From Oscillospiraceae bacterium (GTDB taxonomy: Bacteria > Bacillota > Clostridia > Oscillospirales > Ruminococcaceae), in assembly GCA_017460835.1 (NCBI GenBank), contig JAFUAD010000026.1, positions 1-64,000 of the forward strand: a stretch of DNA of 64,000 nt, read 5' to 3'. Shown here one piece after another: positions 31,885 to 41,344 of the stretch. A program made the position numbers and the translations under genes. The notes beneath the pieces are model-generated. The model was given only the letters and a program-made list of their open reading frames with translations, was not told the DNA's origin and searched no databases. Every line of letters begins with the position of its first letter. Positions within the stretch are counted from its first letter, which is position 1.

Positions 31885-31913
31885 TTGACAATAGACTTGC
31901 TTTGTGGTAAAAT
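31885..31913 (+). promoter_or_regulatory. promoter of the rmlB operon
   Basis: TTGACA (31885-31890), 17-bp spacer, TAAAAT (31908-31913). A second TATAAT lies at 31919-31924. A TGCTATA/TATAGCA hairpin occurs in the ~120-nt leader (31947-31967). Confidence 0.75.
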
Positions 31914-32040
31914 AGGATATAATAGGTATATATGCGTATGGGCGGGTGCTATACTATATTTATAGCAGTGCTTTTCATACATTTTTCTGTGGATCCATAC
32001 GAACCCGGTTCCGGGCGCTGTATAACGAGGAGGAACAGAT

Positions 32041-33075
32041 ATGACAATCATCGTGACCGGCGGTGCCGGTTTTATCGGATCCAATTTTGTCTTTCATATG
32101 CTTGACACCTATCCGGATTACCGGATCATTTGTCTGGACAAGCTGACGTATGCAGGAAATCTCTCTACGCTGAAGGACGTTATGGATAAGCCGAATTTCC
32201 GGTTTGTCAGACTGGATATTTGTGACCGCGAGGGCGTATACCGGCTCTTTGAGGAGGAAAAACCGGATATCGTCGTCAACTTTGCGGCGGAATCCCATGT
32301 GGACCGCTCGATCGAGAATCCGGAGGTTTTCCTCAGAACCAATATTCTCGGCACACAGGTGATGATGGACGCCTGCCGCAAATACGGCATTCAGCGGTAT
32401 CATCAGATCAGTACCGACGAGGTTTACGGCGATCTGCCGCTCGACAGACCCGACCTGTTCTTCACCGAGAACACCCCGATCCATACATCCTCCCCGTACA
32501 GCTCCTCTAAGGCGGGCGCCGATCTGCTGGTGCTGGCCTATCACCGTACATACGGCCTTCCTGTTACAATTTCAAGATGCTCCAATAACTACGGCCCTTA
32601 CCACTTCCCGGAAAAGCTCATCCCGCTGATGATCGCAAATGCGCTCGCGGATAAGCCGCTCCCGGTTTACGGTGAAGGCCTGAATGTGCGGGACTGGCTC
32701 TATGTTGAGGATCACTGCCGCGCGATCGACCTGATTATCCATCAGGGCAGGGTCGGCGAGGTCTATAATGTCGGCGGCCATAACGAGATGCGCAATATCG
32801 ACATTGTGAAGCTGATCTGCAAAAAGCTCGGAAAGCCCGAAAGCCTGATCGTGCATGTCGAGGACCGCAAGGGTCACGATATGCGCTATGCCATTGATCC
32901 GACCAAAATTCACAGTGAGCTTGGATGGCTTCCGGAAACCGGATTTGCAGACGGGATTCAGAAGACGATTGACTGGTATCTGACACACCGCGAATGGTGG
33001 GAGGAGATCATTTCCGGCGAATACCGGAATTACTACCAGAAAATGTACGGAGACCGTGAGCTGCTCACGGTATGA
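32041..33075 (+). CDS. rmlB: dTDP-glucose 4,6-dehydratase
   Basis: 344 residues. NAD motif TGGAGFIGSNF, FAAESHVDRSI and the catalytic YSSSKAGAD (Y-x3-K) with ISTDEVYGD are all typical of RmlB. It makes dTDP-4-keto-6-deoxyglucose. No rmlA, rmlC or rmlD is adjacent. The aminotransferase gene follows, so the flux probably goes to a 4-amino-4,6-dideoxyhexose rather than to rhamnose. Start supported by GAGGAGG upstream. Confidence 0.93.
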   Translation: MTIIVTGGAGFIGSNFVFHMLDTYPDYRIICLDKLTYAGNLSTLKDVMDKPNFRFVRLDICDREGVYRLFEEEKPDIVVNFAAESHVDRSIENPEVFLRTNILGTQVMMDACRKYGIQRYHQISTDEVYGDLPLDRPDLFFTENTPIHTSSPYSSSKAGADLLVLAYHRTYGLPVTISRCSNNYGPYHFPEKLIPLMIANALADKPLPVYGEGLNVRDWLYVEDHCRAIDLIIHQGRVGEVYNVGGHNEMRNIDIVKLICKKLGKPESLIVHVEDRKGHDMRYAIDPTKIHSELGWLPETGFADGIQKTIDWYLTHREWWEEIISGEYRNYYQKMYGDRELLTV

Positions 33076-33152
33076 GCTTTGCGCCCGCGGAATGCTGCCG
33101 GATTCATCGCAGCGGATATCTTCGCAATATCAGAATAAAGGAATGATATAAA

Positions 33153-34247
33153 ATGAGCATATTTGTTACCCGCTCCTCAATGCCGGACTATGAGGATTAT
33201 ATCAAGGAAGTCAAACCCATTTTTGAGAGTCATCATCTGACCAATATGGGTCCGATCTATAAAAAGCTTCAGCACCAGCTGATGGCATATCTGGGTGTGC
33301 CTCAGCTCTCCATGTTTGTAAACGGTCATCTCGCGCTGGAAACCGTTTTTCAGGCAATGGGTCTGAAAAACTGCGGCGGCGAGGTGATTACCACGCCGTT
33401 TACGTTTGTTTCGACCGTTCACGCGATCGTCAGAAACGGCCTCAAGCCCGTTTTCTGCGACATCAAGCCCGATGACTACACGATCGACCCTGAAAAGATC
33501 GAGGCACTGATTACCGACAAGACCGTTGCAATTGTCCCGGTGCATGTTTACGGTACAATCTGTGATGTTGAGGCGATCGAGGCAATCGCAAGGAAGCATA
33601 ACCTGAAGGTCGTTTACGATGCGGCACATGCCTTCGGCGTTAAGTACAAGGGCATCGGCATCGGCAACTTCGGCGACGCTGCGATGTTCAGCTTCCATGC
33701 AACAAAGGTGTTCAATACCATCGAGGGCGGCGCAGTTTCGTTCAGCGACGAATCTCTGCGCAGAAGCATGCACAGTCTCAAGAATTTCGGCATCAAGGAT
33801 GAGGAGTGCATCGACGAGATCGGCGGAAATGCAAAGATGGACGAATTCCGCGCTGCTATGGGCATCTGCAACCTCAGAAACATTGATGCCTGCATCGCCG
33901 CCAGACGCGCTGCCGCAGAACGCTACAACGAGCGCTTTGCCGGCGTCAAAGGTCTTCAGCTGATGAAAACACAGCAGGATGTCCTCCCGAATTATGCCTA
34001 TTATGCCGTTGTGATTGATCCGGAGCAGTTCGGTGAAACCAGAGACGATGTCTATGAACGCCTCAAGGCGCATGATATTTATGCGCGCAAATATTTCTAT
34101 CCGGCAGTCAATGAAATGGACTGCTATGAAAATACCGGCGAAACACCGATCGCTGCGAAGATCTCCCGCCGGGTTCTGACCCTGCCGATGTACGCGGATC
34201 TGACCGTGAAAGAGGTCGATCAGATCTCTGATGTAATTCTGAAATAA
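33153..34247 (+). CDS. DegT/DnrJ/EryC1 sugar aminotransferase
   Basis: 364 residues. The PLP lysine lies in FSFHATKVFNTIEGGA (~residue 185), and VVYDAAHAFG holds the cofactor-binding Asp. The sequence fits enzymes that aminate C4 of dTDP-4-keto-6-deoxyglucose (VioA/WecE/FdtB group). Directly after rmlB this should give a dTDP-4-amino-4,6-dideoxyhexose (Qui4N or Fuc4N). The WecF-like transferase later in the locus supports that reading. Confidence 0.88.
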   Translation: MSIFVTRSSMPDYEDYIKEVKPIFESHHLTNMGPIYKKLQHQLMAYLGVPQLSMFVNGHLALETVFQAMGLKNCGGEVITTPFTFVSTVHAIVRNGLKPVFCDIKPDDYTIDPEKIEALITDKTVAIVPVHVYGTICDVEAIEAIARKHNLKVVYDAAHAFGVKYKGIGIGNFGDAAMFSFHATKVFNTIEGGAVSFSDESLRRSMHSLKNFGIKDEECIDEIGGNAKMDEFRAAMGICNLRNIDACIAARRAAAERYNERFAGVKGLQLMKTQQDVLPNYAYYAVVIDPEQFGETRDDVYERLKAHDIYARKYFYPAVNEMDCYENTGETPIAAKISRRVLTLPMYADLTVKEVDQISDVILK

Positions 34248-34304
34248 CATCATCTGCAACAGATTCTGCTTCACAGAAGTAAATCCGTAACGGAGGACAG
34301 TTTC

Positions 34305-35129
34305 ATGAAAATTACAATAGAGATGCTGACCAAGGATGAACGCTGGCGCATTGCAGACCGGATGGCGGCGGATATTCTGCCGGTCATCAATCCGAAGCTC
34401 AAAGAGGTAAAGCCCTCCCGCAGCTTCTATGCCAAATACGTCAAGCGCTTTCTGGATATCATCGTCTCGCTGACGATCATGCTGATTACGCTGCCGATCA
34501 ATCTGATTCTTGCTGTCGTGACATTCTTTGATGTCGGGCGCCCGATCTTCTTCTTTCAGGATCGGCTCGGAAAGGACGGCAAGCTCTTCAAAATCGTGAA
34601 GTTCCGGAATATGCGGAATACGACCGATGCGAACGGCGACCTTCTGCCGCCCTCGCAGCGCGTGACCAAAATCGGCAAGTTCATCCGCAAGTGCTCTCTT
34701 GATGAGCTCCTGAATTTCTGGAGCATTCTGAAGGGCGATATGAGCCTGATCGGGCCGCGCCCGCTCCTGCCGGAGCATTACCGCAGATATTCCAGCCGCC
34801 ATGTCAAGCGGCTTGCTGTGCGTCCGGGGCTTGAGTGTCCGCCTCCCGATATCAAAAGCCATATGTTTTCATGGCAGGATCGCTTCGAGAACGATGTGTG
34901 GTATGTGGAGCATGTGAGCTTCCTGGTGGACTGCAAGCTGTTCTTCAATATTATCCGCATGGCACTGAACCGCAAAAGCGCCGCGGCACGGGCAAGCGTC
35001 TCGCGCGGTATTTTTATGGGGTACAATCTCGACGGAATCGCCATTACGCTCGATGAGGTACCGCAAAAGTATCTGGATCAAATTGCAGAGGACCGCGAAC
35101 AGAATGCGGAAGCTGCAAATGCATCATAG
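34305..35129 (+). CDS. initiating phosphoglycosyl transferase (sugar transferase)
   Basis: 274 residues. One membrane hairpin (~48-70, VSLTIMLITLPINLILAVV) is followed by the catalytic segment with KIVKFRNMR, SLDELLNFWSILKGDMSLIGPRP and AVRPGLE. This is the small PglC-like class that moves a sugar-1-phosphate to undecaprenyl phosphate. The N-terminal ~40 residues are soluble and unusual. The usual P-G-I-T-G-x-x-Q turn is replaced by PGLECPPPDIKSH, so specificity may differ. Confidence 0.85.
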   Translation: MKITIEMLTKDERWRIADRMAADILPVINPKLKEVKPSRSFYAKYVKRFLDIIVSLTIMLITLPINLILAVVTFFDVGRPIFFFQDRLGKDGKLFKIVKFRNMRNTTDANGDLLPPSQRVTKIGKFIRKCSLDELLNFWSILKGDMSLIGPRPLLPEHYRRYSSRHVKRLAVRPGLECPPPDIKSHMFSWQDRFENDVWYVEHVSFLVDCKLFFNIIRMALNRKSAAARASVSRGIFMGYNLDGIAITLDEVPQKYLDQIAEDREQNAEAANAS

Positions 35130-35157
35130 AATATAGAATCTGAGAGGAACTGAGAAA

Positions 35158-36453
35158 ATGACGGATAAGTTCAGCGGAAAGAAATTACTGGTTTTGGGGA
35201 GCAATGTCGGCGCAACGGATATTGTGCAGTATGCGCGTGAAAACGGTGCTTATGTAATTGTTGCGGATTATCTTCCGGCAGATCGTTCTCCGGCAAAGCT
35301 CATTGCAGACCAGTCGCTGCTCATCAGCACCGCTGAGGTCGATGAACTGGAGCGGATCGTCCGCGAGCAGAAGATCGACGGGATTCTTGCCGGAATCAGT
35401 GAGTTTAATCTGCTGAATGCAGAAAAAATCTCTGCAAGAGTCGGGCTCCCTTTTTATTTTTCAAGAGCACAGTGGGATATGATCGAAAACAAGGGAAATT
35501 TCCGCAAAATCTGTGAGAAATACGGTGTTCCCTGCCCAAAGACATTCTTCACCGGGCGCGAGATCACGGACGATGTCTGGAATACGCTTTCCTATCCCGT
35601 TATGATCAAGCCGGTCGATTCCAGCTCGTCAAAGGGCGTTTACCGCTGCGAAAACAAGGAAGAGGTGCTCGCCCGCTATGAGGAATCCATCTCGAATTCT
35701 GAGTGCGGAAGCATCATCATCGAAAAATGCGTCGAGGGCGATGAATTTACTGCACATTACACGATCGCGAACGGCAAGGTCTCTCTTGCCTCCGTCGATA
35801 ACCGCTATCCGGTGAAGGTGCATGAGGAGGATCAGACCTCGATCCCGATTGCCAGAATTTACCCTTGTGTCTATCTCGATGAATACATGGAAAAGGTGCA
35901 TCCCTCGATGCTCCGGCTTTGCACCGGACTTGGCATTCAGGACGGCATTCTGTTCGTGCAGGGCCTCTACAACAGCGAAACAAAGGAATTCAATGTGTTT
36001 GAAGCAGGTCTCCGCAGCGCCGGCGAGGCGCCCTACCGCTTCCTGAAAAAGATCAACAACGTCAACGCAATGCATGTTCTGGTCGATCATGCGCTGGGCG
36101 CTGTATCCGATTTCGCCTCCGACAGGGAGGACCCGACCATGAAGGGTAAGTGCTGCGGCATTATCTCCTTCGTCACAAAGGGCGGCACCGTCGGCAAAAT
36201 CGAGGGGCTTGAAGAAGCAACGGCCGCGCTGCCGAGTGTGCTGGAATATGAGTGCCGCTATCCGGTCGGGACGGAAACGCCGAACGGCAGAACGCTGCGG
36301 CAGCTCATGATCCGCTTTGTCATGATCTGTGACAGCCGCGAGCAGATGGAGCAGGATATTGCGTATCTGAATTCGCATATCACGGTTCTCAATGACAAGG
36401 GCGAGGATATGGTTCTGAAAATGGACCCGTCCAGAGTCTACGGAACCAAATAA
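35158..36453 (+). CDS. ATP-grasp ligase 1
   Basis: 431 residues. An N-terminal Rossmann-like domain (LLVLGSNVGATDIVQYA) precedes the ATP-grasp core (~105-300: MIKPVDSSSSKGV, IIIEKCVEGDEFTAHY, EAGLRSAGEAPYR). Such carboxylate-amine ligases form an amide or ester through an acyl phosphate. Between the amino-sugar genes and an epimerase gene, a natural role is attaching an amino acid or acyl group to the 4-amino sugar; that is inference. Confidence 0.78.
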   Translation: MTDKFSGKKLLVLGSNVGATDIVQYARENGAYVIVADYLPADRSPAKLIADQSLLISTAEVDELERIVREQKIDGILAGISEFNLLNAEKISARVGLPFYFSRAQWDMIENKGNFRKICEKYGVPCPKTFFTGREITDDVWNTLSYPVMIKPVDSSSSKGVYRCENKEEVLARYEESISNSECGSIIIEKCVEGDEFTAHYTIANGKVSLASVDNRYPVKVHEEDQTSIPIARIYPCVYLDEYMEKVHPSMLRLCTGLGIQDGILFVQGLYNSETKEFNVFEAGLRSAGEAPYRFLKKINNVNAMHVLVDHALGAVSDFASDREDPTMKGKCCGIISFVTKGGTVGKIEGLEEATAALPSVLEYECRYPVGTETPNGRTLRQLMIRFVMICDSREQMEQDIAYLNSHITVLNDKGEDMVLKMDPSRVYGTK

Positions 36454-36488
36454 TCCGGAAACAGAACAAATCAATTCGGGAGTATGGT

Positions 36489-37370
36489 ATGAAAACGATT
36501 GCGATTACCGGGGCAGGCGGCTTTCTCGGCTCGGCGCTCTTAAAGCAGCTTGTGACACGTCAGGACGTCCGCATCTATGCGTTCACCTTTGATTTTGAGC
36601 GCGAGCGCCCCGATTTCATCAAAAACGAGGCGGTCATTCCCGTTGACAACAGTGAGGTCGATACCTTTGATTTCTCCGGCGTCGATGTCGTGATCCACTG
36701 CGCATTTCCGAGAAATGCCGCAAGCAGCATCATTGCGGACGGCCTCGATTTTGTCGCAAGGGTGCTGAAAAGAGCCGCTGCCGCGGGCGCGGTCATCAAT
36801 ATTTCCTCGCAGTCTGTTTATGATCCGAACCGGATTGCCCCTGCCGCAGAGACGGACAAATGCTTTTTGGATTCCAAATATGCAGTGGGGAAATATGCCT
36901 CCGAGCTGCTGAATAACACGCTCTGTGCCGGAATTCCGCATACCAATATCCGCATGGCGAGCCTGATCGGACCGGGATTTGATCAGCGCGTTACCAATAA
37001 GCTGGTGAATATCGCGCTGGAAACCGGCTCTCTTACGGTCAATGACGATGCGCAGTATTTCGGTTATCTTGATATCGAGGATGCTGCACGCGGGATTCTG
37101 AGCCTGCTGGATATTCCCGCTCAGAGCTGGAAGACCGTTTATAATCTGGGCAGCGCCCGGACTTATACCCTGAAAACAATTGCCGAAACGGTTGCGGATG
37201 TGATCGGCCGTGAATGCGGCAAAAAAATCGAGATTCAGCTAAAGCCTGCGGATGCCGTCCTGAATTCTTCGCTGGACGCAGACAGACTGAAAACAGATAC
37301 GGGATTTGTCTCTTCTGTTTCTCTGGAGGAGAGTATTACACGCATTCTGGCGGCAAAGCTCGGGAAATAA
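36489..37370 (+). CDS. NAD-dependent sugar epimerase/dehydratase
   Basis: 293 residues of the extended short-chain dehydrogenase type. NAD motif ITGAGGFLGSALL, then ISSQSVYDP and SKYAVGKYASE holding the Y-x3-K pair. It probably epimerises or reduces a nucleotide sugar of the locus. Which sugar it uses cannot be told. Confidence 0.82.
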   Translation: MKTIAITGAGGFLGSALLKQLVTRQDVRIYAFTFDFERERPDFIKNEAVIPVDNSEVDTFDFSGVDVVIHCAFPRNAASSIIADGLDFVARVLKRAAAAGAVINISSQSVYDPNRIAPAAETDKCFLDSKYAVGKYASELLNNTLCAGIPHTNIRMASLIGPGFDQRVTNKLVNIALETGSLTVNDDAQYFGYLDIEDAARGILSLLDIPAQSWKTVYNLGSARTYTLKTIAETVADVIGRECGKKIEIQLKPADAVLNSSLDADRLKTDTGFVSSVSLEESITRILAAKLGK

Positions 37371-37441
37371 GGCGGTTCTCATCCGGCAGAACCGTCCTTC
37401 TGTGCAGCCTTGCGTGATGACGGGTTTCAATGAGGTGATTT

Positions 37442-38770
37442 ATGGCATCGCTTATCAGTCAGCTGATCGACAAGCGGATGATTCAAAGCGCAAAGAAAAA
37501 GAAAAGGAAGATCGGGGTCTTTCAGATCGACCTGAGCTTCAAGCCGGAAATGCTGCTCAATTTTGCATGCGTTTTCTGGCTGAGCAACAATGCGCTGCGA
37601 ATGTTTATCGCTAAGATACTATCTGTTGCCGGTATGCAGAAATATGCCGGCTATATTTTAGCTCCGCTGATTTTCATTCCGCTGATCGTTTATTTCCTGA
37701 TGAAAGGAAAATTCGTCGGAAAATACTTCTGGCTCTTTCTTGCGGGTGTCGCCGCCTTTTTCGGCATAACCTATGCCATGCATCCGGAATACCGCCACTG
37801 GTATACCCGCGATGCATTCGGCATCTGGGACACCGTTTTCCGGCCGGACAGGGGCGCGATCTGGGCATTCCTGTTTATCGAAATTGCAAGGAATGAGGAT
37901 GATCTCTGGAAAATCTTCAAGGCCTCTGCCTTTATCAACTTTTTTTATAATTTTTATTTCTGGTTCAAGGCGAAGCGCATCGGCTACTGGACCTATATCA
38001 ATGCCTCCGGTATGGAGGAAAAACGGTCGTATTCGCTTGATTTCGGATATAATATGGTCTTTGTCTTCCTGATCCTGATTTTCAGCTACAGCTTTGAGCG
38101 GAAACGCTGGCAGCTTCTCGCTGCCGCACTGGTTCTGATCCTGACGCTGGATTCCGGCTCCAGAGGCTCAATGGCGGGCATTCTGATTGCTGCCGGCTTC
38201 TCGCTGATCGACAGCAGATGGCGGACAAAGGAAAGAGTCAGGAATCTTGCCGTATTCGGCTCGGTCGGTCTGCTGATCTATGTGCTCTGGGAGCGAATGC
38301 TTCTGCTGCTGATACTGGTGATGAAGAAATACTCCATCGAATCCCGCACACTGACCATGCTGGCAAGCGGCGATGTAACCAGCGATAACGGCAGAGATCT
38401 GATTCACAAAATTATCCTGAAACGGATCGAGGAGCATCCCTTCCGCGGCTACGGTGCCTTCGGCGACAGACAGTTTATCGGGCCGCGCTTCAACTGGGGA
38501 TATTCCCACAGCATTCTCTATGAGATGTGGGCGGACTTCGGCGTGATCTTCGGAACGCTCATTCTCGGCGGCATCCTGTTCTTTGCGGTCAGAGCCATTA
38601 TAAAGGAGAAGAATCCGAAGAAAAAAACAGCGTTTGTGGTTGTCCTTTCGCTGGCCTCCAGACTGGCTTTTTCCAATACCTTCTGGGGCGATCCTTATTT
38701 CTGGATGCTGATTGCCCTGAATGTCAAATGGCCTGTAAAGGGAAAATCCTTTTTCCGTGTGACAGCCTGA
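37442..38770 (+). CDS. Wzy-type polysaccharide polymerase / O-antigen ligase-like protein
   Basis: 442 residues with about ten membrane segments starting near residue 35. The large extracellular loop contains NGRDLIHKIILKRIEEHPFRG and GYGAFGDRQ, as seen in Wzy/O-antigen ligase-type proteins. It polymerises lipid-linked repeat units on the outer face of the membrane. It lies between sugar-modification and export genes, as expected. Confidence 0.8.
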   Translation: MASLISQLIDKRMIQSAKKKKRKIGVFQIDLSFKPEMLLNFACVFWLSNNALRMFIAKILSVAGMQKYAGYILAPLIFIPLIVYFLMKGKFVGKYFWLFLAGVAAFFGITYAMHPEYRHWYTRDAFGIWDTVFRPDRGAIWAFLFIEIARNEDDLWKIFKASAFINFFYNFYFWFKAKRIGYWTYINASGMEEKRSYSLDFGYNMVFVFLILIFSYSFERKRWQLLAAALVLILTLDSGSRGSMAGILIAAGFSLIDSRWRTKERVRNLAVFGSVGLLIYVLWERMLLLLILVMKKYSIESRTLTMLASGDVTSDNGRDLIHKIILKRIEEHPFRGYGAFGDRQFIGPRFNWGYSHSILYEMWADFGVIFGTLILGGILFFAVRAIIKEKNPKKKTAFVVVLSLASRLAFSNTFWGDPYFWMLIALNVKWPVKGKSFFRVTA

Positions 38771-38816
38771 TCCGGCGGGGCTTTATTTTATCAAAGAAGT
38801 ATTGAGGTGGAATACC

Positions 38817-39899
38817 GTGTTTCTTCATATTCTCGGCGCAGAGTCTATGTTCACAAAGGAATTTTTCCGGATGCTGAGCCGTGATTTCACACCGTCCGAC
38901 CATGTTTTTGTCGGAAAGTATCCCGATGAGTCGAAATTTGCAAAAATCGGGCAGTGCGGAATCGTGCAGTCCAGATCGCTCAAAATGATCCGGTATCTGT
39001 ATAAGGCCGATCATATCATCGTACACGGAATGTTCAATAAGGCGGTCATTCTTGCGCTCTTTTTCCAGCCGTGGCTTGCAAAGAAAAGCAACTGGGTTGT
39101 GTTCGGCGCGGATATCTATTCCTACAAGAAGCCCAACAAGAGCTTTACCGAAAAAATCTTTGAGAAAATGAAGCGCCGCATCGCAAAGAGAGTGCCGTAT
39201 ATCTCAACCTTCTCAGACGGCGACTGGGCGCTGGTGCAGGAATGGTACGGGGCAAAGGGCAAAAATCTGAAGGTCTCTTATCCTCTGGCCGGCTGCAACA
39301 AGGAGCTTGTCCATTCGCTTCAGGCGGAGCAGAAGACCGGTGACACCGTCAATATCATCATCGGAAACAGCGCAACTGCGACAAATCAGCACATCGAAGC
39401 GCTGGATATGCTCTCGCATTTCAAAAACGAAAATATTATGATTCATCTGCCGCTGAATTACGGTCTGGGCGATTACAAGACCTATGCGCAGAAGGTGACA
39501 GACTACGCGGTTTCTGTCTTCGGCGAGGAGAAGGTGTGCCCGCTGACCGAGAAGCTCTCCGGTGAGGACTATCTCCGGTATCTGAATCAGATGGATGTCG
39601 GCCTCTTCAATAACAACAGGCAGCAGGCGATGGGCAATATTACACAGTGCGTTCTCTGCGGCGCAAAGGTCTATATCCGTAAGGATACGAATATGTGGGA
39701 GCATTACCGCAAGCTCGGCTGCTCGCTCTACGATATTGAGGAGATCCCTTCGATGACCTCCCTTGAGGCGCTTCAGGCGGAGGACGCCGATCAGAAGGCA
39801 CGCAACATTGCCGCGATGTCTGAACGGCAGGACATGGGACTGAAAATCAGAATCTGGAAAAATATTTTTGATACCATGGCAGGTGGATCTGAAAGGTGA
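38817..39899 (+). CDS. WecF-like 4-acetamido-dideoxyhexose transferase
   Basis: 360 residues from GTG 38817 (GAGGTGG 6 bp upstream; the TTG at 38802 lacks a site). The sequence opens VFLHILGAESMFTKEFFRM and contains HGMFNK and IIIGNSATATNQHIEALDML, then FNNNRQQAMGNI, matching TDP-Fuc4NAc:lipid II transferases (glycosyltransferase family 56). It fits the RmlB-aminotransferase route to a dTDP-4-amino sugar. It acts at the inner membrane face on undecaprenyl-linked intermediates. Confidence 0.8.
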   Translation: MFLHILGAESMFTKEFFRMLSRDFTPSDHVFVGKYPDESKFAKIGQCGIVQSRSLKMIRYLYKADHIIVHGMFNKAVILALFFQPWLAKKSNWVVFGADIYSYKKPNKSFTEKIFEKMKRRIAKRVPYISTFSDGDWALVQEWYGAKGKNLKVSYPLAGCNKELVHSLQAEQKTGDTVNIIIGNSATATNQHIEALDMLSHFKNENIMIHLPLNYGLGDYKTYAQKVTDYAVSVFGEEKVCPLTEKLSGEDYLRYLNQMDVGLFNNNRQQAMGNITQCVLCGAKVYIRKDTNMWEHYRKLGCSLYDIEEIPSMTSLEALQAEDADQKARNIAAMSERQDMGLKIRIWKNIFDTMAGGSER

Positions 39900-41344
39900 G
39901 TCAACAGAGAATGGGGAAAAATTCCCGGGAAAAGAATTTTCTGAAAAGCACATTGGTGCTGGCTTTCGGCGTGTTTCTCCCGAAGCTGGCATCCTTTGTG
40001 ACTTTGCCGATTTATACCGGACGTCTGACAAAAGCTGAATACGGAAGCTATGATCTGATCACGATTCTCTGCACGCTGCTTCTTCCGATTGCAACATTGC
40101 AGATTCAGAGCGCGGTGTTCCGCTTTTTACTGGACAGCAAGGGCGATCAAAAGGTCATCAGCTCCGTCGTCACGATCATGTATGTCTTTACCATACCGGT
40201 TTCCGCCGTGACGCTGACCGTCATGTTCTTCGTGCTGTATAAGCTGCCCGTTTTCCTGCGGCTGCTGATGATTATTTACTATTTTACGGATATTCTGCTC
40301 GTGACGACCCGTCAGGTCGCAAGAGGTCTTCATAAAAATCATATCTATTCCGTCAGCGCAATCATCAATGCATTCCTGAATATGGGGCTTGTGATTGTGT
40401 TTCTCGTATATCTGAAAACCGGTCTGAACGGCCTTGTCGGAAGCCTCTGCATCGCGACGGCGGTCTCCTTCCTCTATACCTTTCTCGCGCTTCGGACATG
40501 GAGGTTCATTGACCTGAAAACCGTCAATAAAAAGCTGTTCAAGGATATTATCAGCTATTCATGGCCGATGGTTCCGAATTCGATCTCCCTGTGGATCATG
40601 CGGCTTTCCGACCGGTTCCTGATTCTGTTCTTTATGGGAGCACCGGCAAATGCCGTGTATGCCGTCGCAAACAAGATTCCGATGCTGCTCCAGCTTGCAC
40701 AGAATACCTTTTCGATGGCATGGCAGGAATCTGCTTCCGTAACCGTCAAGGACAGCGATGCCGATGCCTATTACTCCGGAATGTTCAAAACCCTGCACCG
40801 CTTTATGTCCGGCTTCACCGCGCTGCTGCTCGGCTTCCAGCCGATTATCTTCAAAATCCTGATCCGCGGCGATTACGGCGAGGCCTATATTCACATCTCC
40901 ATTCTGACAATGGGACTCTTTTTCTCAACGATTGCAACCTATCTGGGCGGAATCTATGTTGCAAATATGAAAACGAAAAGCATCGGCATCACAACCGTGA
41001 TTGCGGCTGCGCTGAATTTCCTCATCAATATTATTTTTATCAACCAGATCGGTATTTTTGCCGCATCGTTTTCGACGGCGATCAGCTATCTCGTTCTGAT
41101 GGTTTACAGACTGATTGATGTCCGGAAATTCCAGAAAATCCGCTACCCGATCAGGGAAATGGTCATTGTCAATGTGTTTCTGTTCATCATGTGTACCCTC
41201 TGCTATTTCCGGACGATGCCGGTCTATATCGTAAATATGGCGGCAGGCTGCATTCTGTTCCTCATTCTGAACGGACCGCTCCTTCTGACTGCCGCAAAGA
41301 AAATCACGAAAAAACTCCGCAGAAAGGAGCGTGCTTCCGAGTGA
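39896..41344 (+). CDS. Wzx-type flippase (MATE/MOP family)
   Basis: 482 residues with 12-14 membrane helices. The N-terminal LVLAFGVFLPKLASFVTLPI then RLTKAEYGSYDL is characteristic of polysaccharide flippases. It moves undecaprenyl-linked repeat units across the membrane for polymerisation. The GTG start overlaps the WecF-like stop by 4 bp. An ATG five codons later is an alternative. Confidence 0.88.
   Translation: MSQQRMGKNSREKNFLKSTLVLAFGVFLPKLASFVTLPIYTGRLTKAEYGSYDLITILCTLLLPIATLQIQSAVFRFLLDSKGDQKVISSVVTIMYVFTIPVSAVTLTVMFFVLYKLPVFLRLLMIIYYFTDILLVTTRQVARGLHKNHIYSVSAIINAFLNMGLVIVFLVYLKTGLNGLVGSLCIATAVSFLYTFLALRTWRFIDLKTVNKKLFKDIISYSWPMVPNSISLWIMRLSDRFLILFFMGAPANAVYAVANKIPMLLQLAQNTFSMAWQESASVTVKDSDADAYYSGMFKTLHRFMSGFTALLLGFQPIIFKILIRGDYGEAYIHISILTMGLFFSTIATYLGGIYVANMKTKSIGITTVIAAALNFLINIIFINQIGIFAASFSTAISYLVLMVYRLIDVRKFQKIRYPIREMVIVNVFLFIMCTLCYFRTMPVYIVNMAAGCILFLILNGPLLLTAAKKITKKLRRKERASE

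Noticed and set aside
33177..34862. 561-codon minus-strand frame opposite the aminotransferase and sugar transferase genes
   Set aside because: Spans two well-supported plus-strand genes; no motif or start signal.
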